Below, piece after piece: positions 1-9,269 of a stretch of DNA of 64,000 nt (its first letter is position 1; each line of letters starts with the position of its first letter). Source of the DNA: Haloarcula rara (GTDB lineage Archaea; Halobacteriota; Halobacteria; Halobacteriales; Haloarculaceae); assembly GCF_029338235.1 (NCBI RefSeq), contig NZ_CP119785.1:2294001-2358000 (forward strand), in the 5' to 3' direction. Below the pieces are notes generated by a model. It saw only the letters and a program-made list of their open reading frames with translations. It made no database searches and was not told the DNA's origin. A program made the position numbers and the translations under genes.

Positions 1-138
1 CGGGCGCTCATCGAGCGGTATCTCGGCGGGACCGACAGCGACCTCGCACAGCGACTGCTCGCACCGTCCCGCGAGGAGGTCTGCATCCGTATCGAACCGG
101 ACCGGCTCCACTCCTGGGACTACAGCGAACGGATGTGA
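1..138 (+). CDS. C-terminal fragment, pyridoxamine 5'-phosphate oxidase-like (FMN-binding) protein
   Basis: The open frame enters from the left edge and ends at a TGA at 136-138, giving 45 residues. The tail contains RIRIEP-like and HSWD-type segments (here CIRIEPDRLHSWDY), which resemble the C-terminal strand of haloarchaeal pyridoxamine 5'-phosphate oxidase-related flavin/F420-binding proteins. Only the end is visible, so no cofactor or active-site residues can be checked. The stop lies inside the left arm of a long inverted repeat. The family assignment is an inference from a short segment. Confidence 0.45.
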   Translation, partial: RALIERYLGGTDSDLAQRLLAPSREEVCIRIEPDRLHSWDYSERM

Positions 139-217
139 GACGGTCGGTTGTAGCTGTTTTCCGGTTATCGTTGCACGTGGCCGACGATACCGGCAAGAGA
201 CTACAACCGACCGTCTC
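137..217. repeat. Long inverted repeat, 17-bp perfect arms
   Basis: The arms at 137-153 and 201-217 are perfect reverse complements over 17 bp (gagacggtcggttgtag and its complement). Inside them is a second, slightly bulged dyad (ccggttatcg at about 161 and cgataccgg at about 188). The structure begins within the stop codon of the preceding gene and lies upstream of the gene at 264. It could be a terminator, an RNA hairpin or a small mobile inverted repeat. Confidence 0.8.
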
Positions 218-263
218 AGTCGTTTCGTCGGCGCTTTGTATCGCGCCCACGTACGTGTCGTCG

Positions 264-680
264 ATGACTCCCGACCCGTCGGTGCTCCGGTCCCTCGCTA
301 TCAGCGCGGAGGACCTGCTCGCGGCGATGGAAGCCCACGCTCGCGGTGGGCCAGCGACCGTGCTGCGTGTCACCCCGCCGTTCAGCGGCCGGATGCGCGC
401 GCGACTGCACGTGGTTCAGACGGACGACGACACCGAGGAGACGGTCCATATCTCGCCACAGACGCTCCTCGACGAGGACGCGCCGGCGTATCCGACGCCG
501 GACGAGACGGCCGACGAACTCCGTTCGCACGAGGAGCTTGAATACTCGGTCGACTGCCACCGCGAGTACCACGAACAGCAGGTCGAGGACTGGCGGGCGG
601 CAGTGCTCGACCACGTCGTCGACGCTGTCAGGCTCCCCGAAGTTGACGGCGATGTGACCATCTCGCTGCTCGGTCCATAG
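264..680 (+). CDS. Hypothetical acidic protein (138 aa)
   Basis: I do not recognise a named domain. The protein is acidic and soluble, with a predicted helical start (SVLRSLAISAEDLLAAMEAH), a beta-rich middle (ATVLRVTPPFSGRMRARLHV) and a C-terminal segment ending DVTISLLGP. It has no signal peptide or membrane segment. The start at 264 is chosen over an in-frame upstream ATG at 135 because the upstream part is built from the inverted repeat and the preceding stop and has no protein-like composition. It stands alone between the repeat and a promoter-bearing gap. Confidence 0.7.
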   Translation: MTPDPSVLRSLAISAEDLLAAMEAHARGGPATVLRVTPPFSGRMRARLHVVQTDDDTEETVHISPQTLLDEDAPAYPTPDETADELRSHEELEYSVDCHREYHEQQVEDWRAAVLDHVVDAVRLPEVDGDVTISLLGP

Positions 681-841
681 TCTCTTGAGACCTCCCGAGC
701 AGTATGTACTGTGTATTATCAGCAAAAACGGCCTTAGATCGCGATATAAAATCTCTCGACGGCTCTAAATAGGTTGTGAAAGGTTGGCAAGGAGCCGTCT
801 AGTACCGTGAAACGGGCCGAAATATACCGAAACCTCTCGCA

Positions 842-849
842 GTTATAAG
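842..849 (+). promoter_or_regulatory. TATA box for the small membrane protein at 869
   Basis: The sequence gttataag lies about 23 bases before the ATG at 869, the usual archaeal distance for a leaderless or nearly leaderless transcript. It is assigned by position and composition only. Confidence 0.5.
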
Positions 850-868
850 ATGATAACAACTGTAGCCC

Positions 869-1126
869 ATGACAGGTGAAATCATGTCGAGTTCGTCAGT
901 AAACGAACTGTTCGCCCTCGTGGACGACGCGGTCCCCAGCGTCGGCCGCACACTCGTGGCGCCCATTCGGGGCGTCGCGTTCTGGACGGCCATCGCCCTC
1001 CCGTTCCTCTATCTCCCGCTACTGGCGACCGGGCTCCAGTCCTCGGCCGTCAGGACGGCTTTCGGCGTGTTGGTGCTCGCCAACGCCGTGGCGCTCCTCG
1101 TCGGCCACTCCTACGCCCGCGAGTGA
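869..1126 (+). CDS. Small two-span membrane protein (85 aa)
   Basis: This is a short hydrophobic protein with two predicted membrane segments, roughly residues 31-52 (GVAFWTAIALPFLYLPLLAT) and 58-79 (AVRTAFGVLVLANAVALLVG), after a polar N-terminus. A second ATG six codons in (884) is an alternative start; the first is preferred because a TATA-like box lies about 23 bases upstream. Family and function are not recognised. Such small membrane proteins are common and poorly characterised in haloarchaea. Confidence 0.6.
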   Translation: MTGEIMSSSSVNELFALVDDAVPSVGRTLVAPIRGVAFWTAIALPFLYLPLLATGLQSSAVRTAFGVLVLANAVALLVGHSYARE

Positions 1127-1190
1127 ACTGGTCTCGGGACGGCGGCGACGTCGACTCCGGTACGTCGGTTTACCAGGATTTCGGGCCACA

Positions 1191-1198
1191 TATTTAAT
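1191..1198 (+). promoter_or_regulatory. TATA box for RNase H-like gene
   Basis: tatttaat is placed about 26 bases upstream of the ATG at 1222, in an otherwise GC-rich gap. This fits an archaeal promoter with a short or absent leader. Confidence 0.55.
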
Positions 1199-1221
1199 AT
1201 CCCGCTTGTCCTACCTATCTT

Positions 1222-1884
1222 ATGGCCGCTTATGGCCGGCCGACGTTACGAGACCTGTTCGATGAGTCACCGACGCCTCACATCGCCCACCCGCCTCGTA
1301 GCCACCATCGCGACTTCTACATCGCTACCGATGGCTCGTTCCGACCCCACAGCGGTGGGCCGGTAAACGGCGACCGAACACCGACTGAGTCCGGCGGACT
1401 CGGTGTCGTCATCGAGACGCTCGACGGCGAGCGCGTCGTCCGACTGTCGGTGCCCGACTGTGCCCCCGACAACAACGTCGCGGAGTATCGGGCGCTGCAT
1501 CTGGGACTGGACGTCCTCGCGACACGGGCGCCAAAAGACGCCCGCGTCGGGCTGCTCATCGACCACGACCAGCTGGCCGAGAACGTCAACGCCGAGGTGC
1601 TCGCGACACACAGCTCGGCGTACGACCCACCCCACGGGGTCAGCGTCCCGCCGGCGACGGGACTCCACTGGCGGGGCATCCAGGCCCGCATCAACGGCTT
1701 CGAAGAGGTCCGGGCCGCACGCATCGCGAGCGACCACAACCCGGCCCATCCGCTGGCAAACGCCCCCGACCAGTACGACCACGTCAACGGCGAGCCGGAC
1801 CGCTGTCTCCGGCCCGAATCAGCGAGTTCGGACGAGCGGGTCCCGCCGCCCTCCAGAGCCGACCGGGGCGAGGCGTCGGACTGA
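1222..1884 (+). CDS. RNase HI-like protein
   Basis: The protein should cleave RNA in RNA-DNA hybrids. It has an RNase H fold from about residue 32 to 180: a first strand with IATDGS (Asp37), the helix NNVAEYRALHLGL (Glu88), a strand ending LLID (Asp114) and a late SDHNP (Asp171). These match the four acidic residues of type 1 RNase H. About 30 residues precede the domain and a polar 40-residue tail follows it. The tail has no recognisable motif. It is a single-gene unit with its own TATA-like box. Haloarchaea often carry more than one RNase HI-type gene, so this may not be the main RnhA. Confidence 0.85.
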   Translation: MAAYGRPTLRDLFDESPTPHIAHPPRSHHRDFYIATDGSFRPHSGGPVNGDRTPTESGGLGVVIETLDGERVVRLSVPDCAPDNNVAEYRALHLGLDVLATRAPKDARVGLLIDHDQLAENVNAEVLATHSSAYDPPHGVSVPPATGLHWRGIQARINGFEEVRAARIASDHNPAHPLANAPDQYDHVNGEPDRCLRPESASSDERVPPPSRADRGEASD

Positions 1885-1927
1885 CGACGGCCAGGAGCGG
1901 ACCGACAGCGGCTCCTTTTCTCGGTGC

Positions 1928-2026
1928 GTGTGATCCTCCGATAGCGGACTCAGTGGCGTCTCCCACCGTGTGATAGCGGACACAAGAGCGTCTCCCACCG
2001 TGTGATAGCGGACTCAGTGGCGTCTT
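1928..2026. repeat. Three tandem copies of a ~32-bp repeat
   Basis: The unit gtgtgatagcggac followed by a variable ACAAGAG/TCAGTGG stretch and gcgtctcccacc recurs with exact 32-bp spacing at 1968 and 2000. A first, slightly longer copy begins at 1928 and carries an internal 'cctccg' insertion. It lies in the noncoding gap between the RNase H-like gene and the small membrane gene. There are no spacers between units, so it is not a CRISPR array. Confidence 0.8.
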
Positions 2027-2150
2027 TCGAGACGCGCGTGGAATTCTGATAAGTTATGAATTCCCTATATTGTGACTTGTGTAACGTTCGAAAGTGGTTC
2101 GGAGAACCTTTGCAGAACGTCACCCAGCTCAAATTTTAAGTGGGGGCGGG

Positions 2151-2158
2151 TATATAGT
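2151..2158 (+). promoter_or_regulatory. TATA box for small membrane gene at 2182
   Basis: tatatagt lies about 27 bases before the ATG at 2182, after a G-rich stretch. It is the clearest TATA-like motif in this gap. Confidence 0.5.
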
Positions 2159-2181
2159 ATACAACGAGAGGTGTTCCCCGC

Positions 2182-2433
2182 ATGAGTACCGAATCGAAAA
2201 CACGAGGCCCCGAGGAACAGTACCTGAACCAGTCGGCGCGCCCGACCGCCGTGTCGCGGTACGACCTCGTCCTGGCGGTCATCCCGCTGGCTTTCCTCTT
2301 GGCCGCCGCTGCCAGCGGCGTGCTCGGTGTCTCACTGTCGACCGCACTCGCCGTCGGGTCGCTCCTTGGAATCGCGGTACTCGCTGACGCGCTCTTTTTG
2401 CATCCACCGACCGGCGGCGGGCCGACGAACTAG
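2182..2433 (+). CDS. Small two-span membrane protein (83 aa)
   Basis: A polar 28-residue N-terminus is followed by two hydrophobic segments (about residues 31-50, LVLAVIPLAFLLAAAASGVLG, and 54-75, TALAVGSLLGIAVLADALFL) and a short polar end. The size and pattern are like many small haloarchaeal membrane proteins of unknown role. The gene converges on malic enzyme; its stop is followed at once by a copy of the malic enzyme gene's last codons (see the direct repeat). Confidence 0.65.
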   Translation: MSTESKTRGPEEQYLNQSARPTAVSRYDLVLAVIPLAFLLAAAASGVLGVSLSTALAVGSLLGIAVLADALFLHPPTGGGPTN

Positions 2434-2589
2434 TTACTCCTGCTGTGCGTCCACCACCGCGACACCCGCCAGCTCGACGACCACCTTTTTGCAGGTACCC
2501 TTCCTCGCTCGTTTCCCTCGCTCCGGGGAGGGCACCTGGAAAAACGTGGGCGAAAATGGCCGGTCACTCACTCCGTTCGTGACCGGGTG

Positions 2590-4845
<2,256 letters not shown>

Positions 4846-4954
4846 AGGGAATGCCAGTCAGGCGGCCGTATAAATGTACGCTGGGTCATGGGCGGTGTCG
4901 CCCCCGCGAGCGCAAAGAGCGATTCCTAAGTACATCGAGTCCTCAGTGCCAACT

Positions 4955-5449
4955 ATGACCACCCGCTTCCGCCAGTTGCTCACGGCGACGACGGCGCTTA
5001 CCTTCGGGCTCATCCTGCTCGGAGTGTACACCGGAGCCATCGGTGCCGGCCTGACCTGTGAAGGTCGCTGGCCGCTGTGTGACGGCTGGCTGAATCTGTT
5101 CCCGGCTAACTGGGCGAGCTTCGTCGAGTGGTTCCACCGCCTGGTCGCGATGATAACCGGCTTCGCTATCATCGGCTCGACGGTCGCTGCCTGGCGGGGC
5201 GACTACTCGTCACGAATCAAGTATGCGACCGGCGTCGCCACGGTCGTCCTCCCGGTCCAGATACTGCTCGGCGCCAACACCATCATCAACTTCGGCGCGC
5301 TCGCGCAGGTGCTTCACCACACCGCCGCGCTGACGATTCTGACCGCGATGGTCGCCGCGACCGCGTGGTCGTTCGACGGACCCGCGACCGCTGCCGGCGC
5401 CGACACGTCGGCCGACTCGGGGACCGACGCGACGCCGAGTTCGGACTAG
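4955..5449 (+). CDS. ctaA: Half-size CtaA/Cox15-type heme A synthase homolog
   Basis: It is likely to convert heme O to heme A for the terminal oxidase, acting in the membrane. Four membrane segments are visible in 164 residues (about 12-32, 61-80, 91-112, 118-136), half the usual eight. There is a Cys pair (Cys35 and Cys42 in LTCEGRWPLCDG), a Glu58-x-x-His61 pair (EWFHR) and a His pair at 121-122 (LHHTA), all typical of the CtaA half-domain. The start at 4955 is preferred over an upstream in-frame ATG at 4874 because the extra 27 residues are not protein-like. A C-terminal acidic tail follows the last span. A half-size protein would need to dimerise. Confidence 0.8.
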   Translation: MTTRFRQLLTATTALTFGLILLGVYTGAIGAGLTCEGRWPLCDGWLNLFPANWASFVEWFHRLVAMITGFAIIGSTVAAWRGDYSSRIKYATGVATVVLPVQILLGANTIINFGALAQVLHHTAALTILTAMVAATAWSFDGPATAAGADTSADSGTDATPSSD

Positions 5450-5470
5450 AAAGGCTGTTTTTCCGGCCCG

Positions 5471-6970
5471 CTACATGAAGTCCGAGAGGCCGGACTGCTG
5501 GTCGTCATCGTCGGCGACCTCGCTGTCGACCGTCTCGTCGGGCTCGTCACCGTCGTCATCGTCGCTGACTGACCCGCCCAGGGTCGCCTGAGCGTCCTCG
5601 TCATCCCCTTCCTCGTCGTCACCGCCCACATCCTCCTCCACGTCCCCGGCGCCGTTCGCGACGGCGCCCTCGAAGGCCCCGCCCGAATGCTCGACGGCCG
5701 CTTCCTCCCGCAGCCGTTCGGCGTCCTCGACGACGGACTGCACTTTGTTCGTGGACTCGCCCGAGCCAGTGATGAAGGAGACGTGGTCGGCCTCGAGTTC
5801 GTAGGTCGCGGCCATCGCCACGGTCAGCTCGCGGTTCTTGCAGTGATGGGTCATCGTCGCGAGGAACGGCATAACCTCCCGGCGGGCCGTCCGCATGGAG
5901 ACGCCGTCGATGGCCGCTATCTTCTGGGCGATGTAGTCTCTGGTGTTGCGAGCCCCCTTCGAGCGGCCGAGCTTCGACCAGTAGCTGGGCGGGCCGTAGC
6001 GGGTCCACCCTCCTTTCTCCCCGTCGCGGGCGGCGGCCACCCCGGCGGTCATCGCGTCGCCGGCGTAGCGCCAGAAGGAGTAGTTCTGGGTCGCACGCAC
6101 CCGGCCGAGCCACCGGTCGGCGTCCGACAGCGAGCGGTAGGCCCGCGCGAGCTCCGCGCCCTCGTAGTCCTTTGGCATGTTGTCCTCTATCCAGTTGATG
6201 AGGTCGTCGGGCGTCTCGTCGACGTCGTAACTGTCTTTCAGCGCCGTCTCGGCGTCGCCCTCCTTCAACACGACGTCCAGATACTCGAAGATGCCAGAGG
6301 AGGTGTCCCGTTCGCCAGAGACGTAGTCGTCGGCCTCGATGCGCTCGTTGCCCTCCGCTGTCGTCTGGAGGTCCTTGATAGCACCCCGTAAATCGCCGCT
6401 GTTCTGTTCGGCGATGTCCTCGATGGCGGCGTCGGTGTACTCGATGCCCTCCTTCCGGCAGATGTCCCGCAGGACCGGGACGATAGAGCGCTTCTGGACC
6501 GGGGAGAACTCGATGTCCTGGCAGCTGTTCCGGAGGCTATTGGACATCTCGTAGTACTCGTTGGCGATGAGAATCATCGGCTGGCCGGCCTCCTTGACGA
6601 GCGAGCCGATGGCTCGGGCCCCGCCGCGGTCCGAGTTCCCGTGGATGTTGTCGGCCTCGTCCATGATGACCAGCCGGCGACCCGCCCCGCCGGCGGTGAG
6701 GGTGCCCGACTTGGCGGCCTCGCCGGCCACCTGATTGATGACGTCTTTCGTCCGGGTGTCGCTGGCGTTGAGTTCGATGGTTGGCCAGCCCATGTCGCTG
6801 GCGAGGGCGTGTGCCGCGGAGGTCTTGCCCACGCCGGGCGTGCCATGAAGGATGACAGCCTCGTGGTGGTCGTCCCACGTGTCGGCCCACTCTTTCAGGC
6901 TATCGCGGGCCTTGTTGTTCCCCCGTACCTCCGAGAGCGTGCTCGGGCGGTACTTCTCGGTCCAGTCCAT
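5471..6970 (-). CDS. rfcL: Replication factor C large subunit (clamp loader)
   Basis: ATP-driven loading of PCNA at primer-template junctions, in complex with the small RFC subunit. The AAA+ module fills the first ~220 residues: Walker A GTPGVGKT at 43-50 and Walker B IMDEAD at 102-107. A helical collar domain follows, then an acidic low-complexity tail. The last residues, QQSGLSDFM, look like a PCNA-interacting (PIP) motif, as expected for RfcL. At 499 residues it is of normal length and contains no intein. The start is the ATG at 6970 giving the MDWTEKYRP beginning conserved in the family. Confidence 0.96.
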   Translation of the reverse strand: MDWTEKYRPSTLSEVRGNNKARDSLKEWADTWDDHHEAVILHGTPGVGKTSAAHALASDMGWPTIELNASDTRTKDVINQVAGEAAKSGTLTAGGAGRRLVIMDEADNIHGNSDRGGARAIGSLVKEAGQPMILIANEYYEMSNSLRNSCQDIEFSPVQKRSIVPVLRDICRKEGIEYTDAAIEDIAEQNSGDLRGAIKDLQTTAEGNERIEADDYVSGERDTSSGIFEYLDVVLKEGDAETALKDSYDVDETPDDLINWIEDNMPKDYEGAELARAYRSLSDADRWLGRVRATQNYSFWRYAGDAMTAGVAAARDGEKGGWTRYGPPSYWSKLGRSKGARNTRDYIAQKIAAIDGVSMRTARREVMPFLATMTHHCKNRELTVAMAATYELEADHVSFITGSGESTNKVQSVVEDAERLREEAAVEHSGGAFEGAVANGAGDVEEDVGGDDEEGDDEDAQATLGGSVSDDDDGDEPDETVDSEVADDDDQQSGLSDFM

Positions 6971-7013
6971 TGGTCCGTGGTTGGCGCGAGGGTCGTTTAT
7001 GGATTGCGGAGCG

Positions 7014-7385
7014 TCACTCGTCGGCCGAGCGCAAATTCAGCCGGTTCGCGAATCCATCGCACGTGCCGTCGCTGGAGACGATGGTGTCGCCGCCGGACTC
7101 GACGAGGTGGAGCGCGTCGAACGGTGTGAACCCGTGGTCGTCGACGTACGTCGCCGCTGTGACCACTGTGTCCACGTCGCCGCGAACATCGAGAAATTTT
7201 GCGGCGTTCGTGACGACTCGTTGGGTATCGCGGTCTTCCCGGTAGGCGACCAGCAGGAGTTCGATGAGCGTGAACTGTGAGGTCCAGAGTTCGTCTTCGT
7301 GGTCCCGATACACCGTTTCTGCCGCCTCGCCGAGCCAGTCTTCGTCCTTGATGAGCGCGAGGAGAAAGTCCGTTTCCGCGTACAT
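7014..7385 (-). CDS. vapC: VapC-type PIN-domain ribonuclease toxin
   Basis: It is the predicted Mg-dependent endoribonuclease of a type II toxin-antitoxin pair. The 123-residue PIN fold shows the four acidic positions: Asp6 (YAETDFL), Glu42 (LIELL), Asp90 (PFDALHL) and Asp106 (SSDG). Its ATG follows directly on the stop codon of the upstream antitoxin gene (TGA-ATG with no gap), so the two are co-transcribed and probably translationally coupled. The target RNA cannot be inferred. Confidence 0.9.
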   Translation of the reverse strand: MYAETDFLLALIKDEDWLGEAAETVYRDHEDELWTSQFTLIELLLVAYREDRDTQRVVTNAAKFLDVRGDVDTVVTAATYVDDHGFTPFDALHLVESGGDTIVSSDGTCDGFANRLNLRSADE

Positions 7386-7616
7386 TCAGCGCCCGGCCTC
7401 GTCCAGTGACACTTCGCGAGCCCGGTCTCGAAGTTCGGCTGCCGTCTTGTCCACGTCGTCGAACTCGTCCCGAAGCGCTTCGAGGGGGTCCCCAGCGACC
7501 GGAATCAGCTTGATGCCGTCGTGCACGTCGACGACGTGATAGCTGTCGCCGTACCGCTCCCGAATCTCTTTCGGGAGCGTCAGGCGCCCCCGGTCATCGA
7601 GCGTCGTATTGGACAT
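7386..7616 (-). CDS. vapB: VapB-type AbrB/SpoVT (MazE-fold) antitoxin
   Basis: A 76-residue protein with an N-terminal swapped-hairpin DNA-binding domain (TTLDDRGRLTLPKEIRERYG, residues about 4-23) and a charged helical C-terminus that would wrap the toxin. It is the first gene of the pair with the PIN toxin, which is the usual order. AbrB-type antitoxins normally bind their own promoter with the toxin to repress the operon. The intergenic region upstream carries a short palindrome (cacgcaa-aa-ttgcgtg near 7687-7702) that could be noted as a possible operator, though it is 70 bases away. Confidence 0.9.
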   Translation of the reverse strand: MSNTTLDDRGRLTLPKEIRERYGDSYHVVDVHDGIKLIPVAGDPLEALRDEFDDVDKTAAELRDRAREVSLDEAGR

Positions 7617-7767
7617 ACGTCCTCCTACAATGGGTATCCTGAAAAGAGTTCCCCGGAAGCGTCTATCTACCCATCAGTGGCGCTTCACGCAAAATTGCGT
7701 GTCGAGTAGCTCTCTGGGGTTGCGGAGACGGCAAGAGTTCTTGTCGGATAGCGCGCCCAGACCGCCC

Positions 7768-8337
7768 GTGTCACCTCGCCGCGTCCGTCAACCGAGCGAT
7801 CGCGCCCTCTCGCCCGTCGTCGGCGTCGTCTTGCTCGTCGGCCTCACACTCTTGCTGGCCGCCACTGTCTCGGCCACTGCGCTGGGACTGACGGACCAAT
7901 TGACCGACCCCGCCCCGACGGTGGCCCAGTCCACCGGGACCTACGACCGCTACGCCAGCGGCGGCGGGCACTACACAGAGCAGGTCGTCCGCATCACGCA
8001 CGAGGGCGGGGACACGCTCACCGTCGCCGACATCGAACTCGTCGTCGACGCGAGCGACGCCTGCGGGAAGACCGGCCGGCTGGTGAACCTCCCCGCCGAG
8101 GGCGACGACCCGCGACCCGCAAGCAAATACGTCCGCGGCGACGACATCTTCGACAACTCGGCGAACTCGGTGGAGGGCCCCATCGGCACCGGCGACGGCG
8201 AGTGGTCGGCCGGCGAGACCGCCCAGTTCCGCCTCGCGATACGGGCCTGTCGCGTCGACGACGGCGACCGACTCGTCGTCCGCATCGTCCACACGCCCAC
8301 GGACGCCGTCGTCGCCGACCAGCCGATCAGGGCGTGA
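7768..8337 (+). CDS. Type IV pilin-like secreted protein
   Basis: The N-terminus DRALSPVVGVVLLVGLTLLL (residues 11-30) is the archaeal type IV pilin signature: charged residues, a prepilin-peptidase-type site before SPVVG and a hydrophobic helix. The rest, to residue 189, is a beta-rich acidic domain with a single Cys pair (DACGKTG and RACRVDD). It is likely exported and assembled in, or anchored by, the pilus machinery. The start is the GTG at 7768; a longer frame to 7609 runs through the promoter region of the antitoxin and is not plausible. No pilus assembly genes are adjacent. Confidence 0.8.
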   Translation: MSPRRVRQPSDRALSPVVGVVLLVGLTLLLAATVSATALGLTDQLTDPAPTVAQSTGTYDRYASGGGHYTEQVVRITHEGGDTLTVADIELVVDASDACGKTGRLVNLPAEGDDPRPASKYVRGDDIFDNSANSVEGPIGTGDGEWSAGETAQFRLAIRACRVDDGDRLVVRIVHTPTDAVVADQPIRA

Positions 8338-8397
8338 ACCGCTGGCTCCGCCCCTGCTCCGGTACGCTTTTGTCCGCGACTGCCCTCCCGCTAGCCA

Positions 8398-9105
8398 ATG
8401 GCACGGGGTGCCCGCGACGAGCTCGCCGAGAAGATCGCCGGCGAGGTCGCACTCAGCGACGACCCGGGGGCGACGCTTCGAAAGTGGCGGACGGACTTCG
8501 ACGTCGCTCAGACCGAACTCGCCGGGCGGCTTGACGTCTCGCCGTCGGTCGTCTCGGACTACGAGAGCGGCCGCCGCGACAACCCCGGTATCGGCGTCGT
8601 CCGGCGGCTCGTCGCCGCCTTACTCGACATCGACGAGGACCGCGGCGGCGACCACATCCGGCAGTACGCCCGCGTCCTCTCCTCGGGCTTCGACAGCGAC
8701 GTCGTCCACGACCTGCGGGAGTATCCGGCGACCGTCGGCGTCGACCGGGTGTACGACGCCATCGACGCCGAAGAGCTCCATCGGGGCGGGGCCGACACCG
8801 TCGCCGGCCACACAGTCATCAACTCCATGGCCGCCATCACCCGGCTCTCCTCGGACCAGTTCCACCAGCTCTACGGCCAGTCGACCAACCGGGCCCTGGT
8901 CTTTACAGGCGTCACACGCGGCGAGTCGCCGCTGGTAGCGATGCGGGTGCTCTCGCCGACGCCCAGCGCCGTCGTCCTGCACGGCCTCGACAGCGACGAC
9001 ATCTGGGAACACGCCCCGGACCTCGCCCGCATCGACGACGTCTCGCTGGCCGTCACCGACGCCGACCTGGAGACGGTGCTGGGCGGGCTGCGCGGGTTGC
9101 CCTAG
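8398..9105 (+). CDS. XRE-family transcriptional regulator with archaeal C-terminal domain
   Basis: The 235-residue protein has a helix-turn-helix of the lambda-repressor/XRE type at about residues 25-75 (FDVAQTELAGRLDVSPSVVS, then DYESGRR). A larger C-terminal domain contains GADTVAGHTVINSMAAITRL and TGVTRGESPLVAMRVLSP, resembling the predicted archaeal regulators grouped as COG1709. It is probably a DNA-binding repressor or activator with a ligand- or oligomer-forming C-terminal part. It is a single gene, followed by a hairpin terminator-like sequence. Confidence 0.85.
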   Translation: MARGARDELAEKIAGEVALSDDPGATLRKWRTDFDVAQTELAGRLDVSPSVVSDYESGRRDNPGIGVVRRLVAALLDIDEDRGGDHIRQYARVLSSGFDSDVVHDLREYPATVGVDRVYDAIDAEELHRGGADTVAGHTVINSMAAITRLSSDQFHQLYGQSTNRALVFTGVTRGESPLVAMRVLSPTPSAVVLHGLDSDDIWEHAPDLARIDDVSLAVTDADLETVLGGLRGLP

Positions 9106-9150
9106 CCGTCTCTCACAGAATCATAGTCGGCCTGCTGACTCCAGATACAG

Positions 9151-9176
9151 AGAGCCGGAAAGCCCCGGCTCTTTCT
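9151..9176 (+). terminator. Hairpin terminator downstream of the XRE regulator
   Basis: agagccgg (9151-9158) and ccggctct (9165-9172) form a perfect 8-bp stem with a 6-base loop, followed by a short T-rich stretch. It lies between the end of the regulator at 9105 and the end of the HMG-CoA synthase gene at 9270, so it may serve both convergent genes. Confidence 0.5.
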
Positions 9177-9269
9177 GGCTGTTCACCGGATGGTTGAGTG
9201 GAGTTGCTAGCGGGTCTATTCGGCTGTCACCAGTCCTGTCCTCGTCACGAGAGACAGCTAAAAGCCGGA

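Noticed and set aside
1928..2026. CRISPR array
   Set aside because: The repeat units abut with no spacers, there are only three, and no cas genes are near.
9151..9182. Third copy of the palindrome-array end sequence
   Set aside because: It resembles ggctctttctggctgt of the arrays, but it is a simple 8-bp stem with a 6-base loop and no array follows, so it is better read as a terminator.
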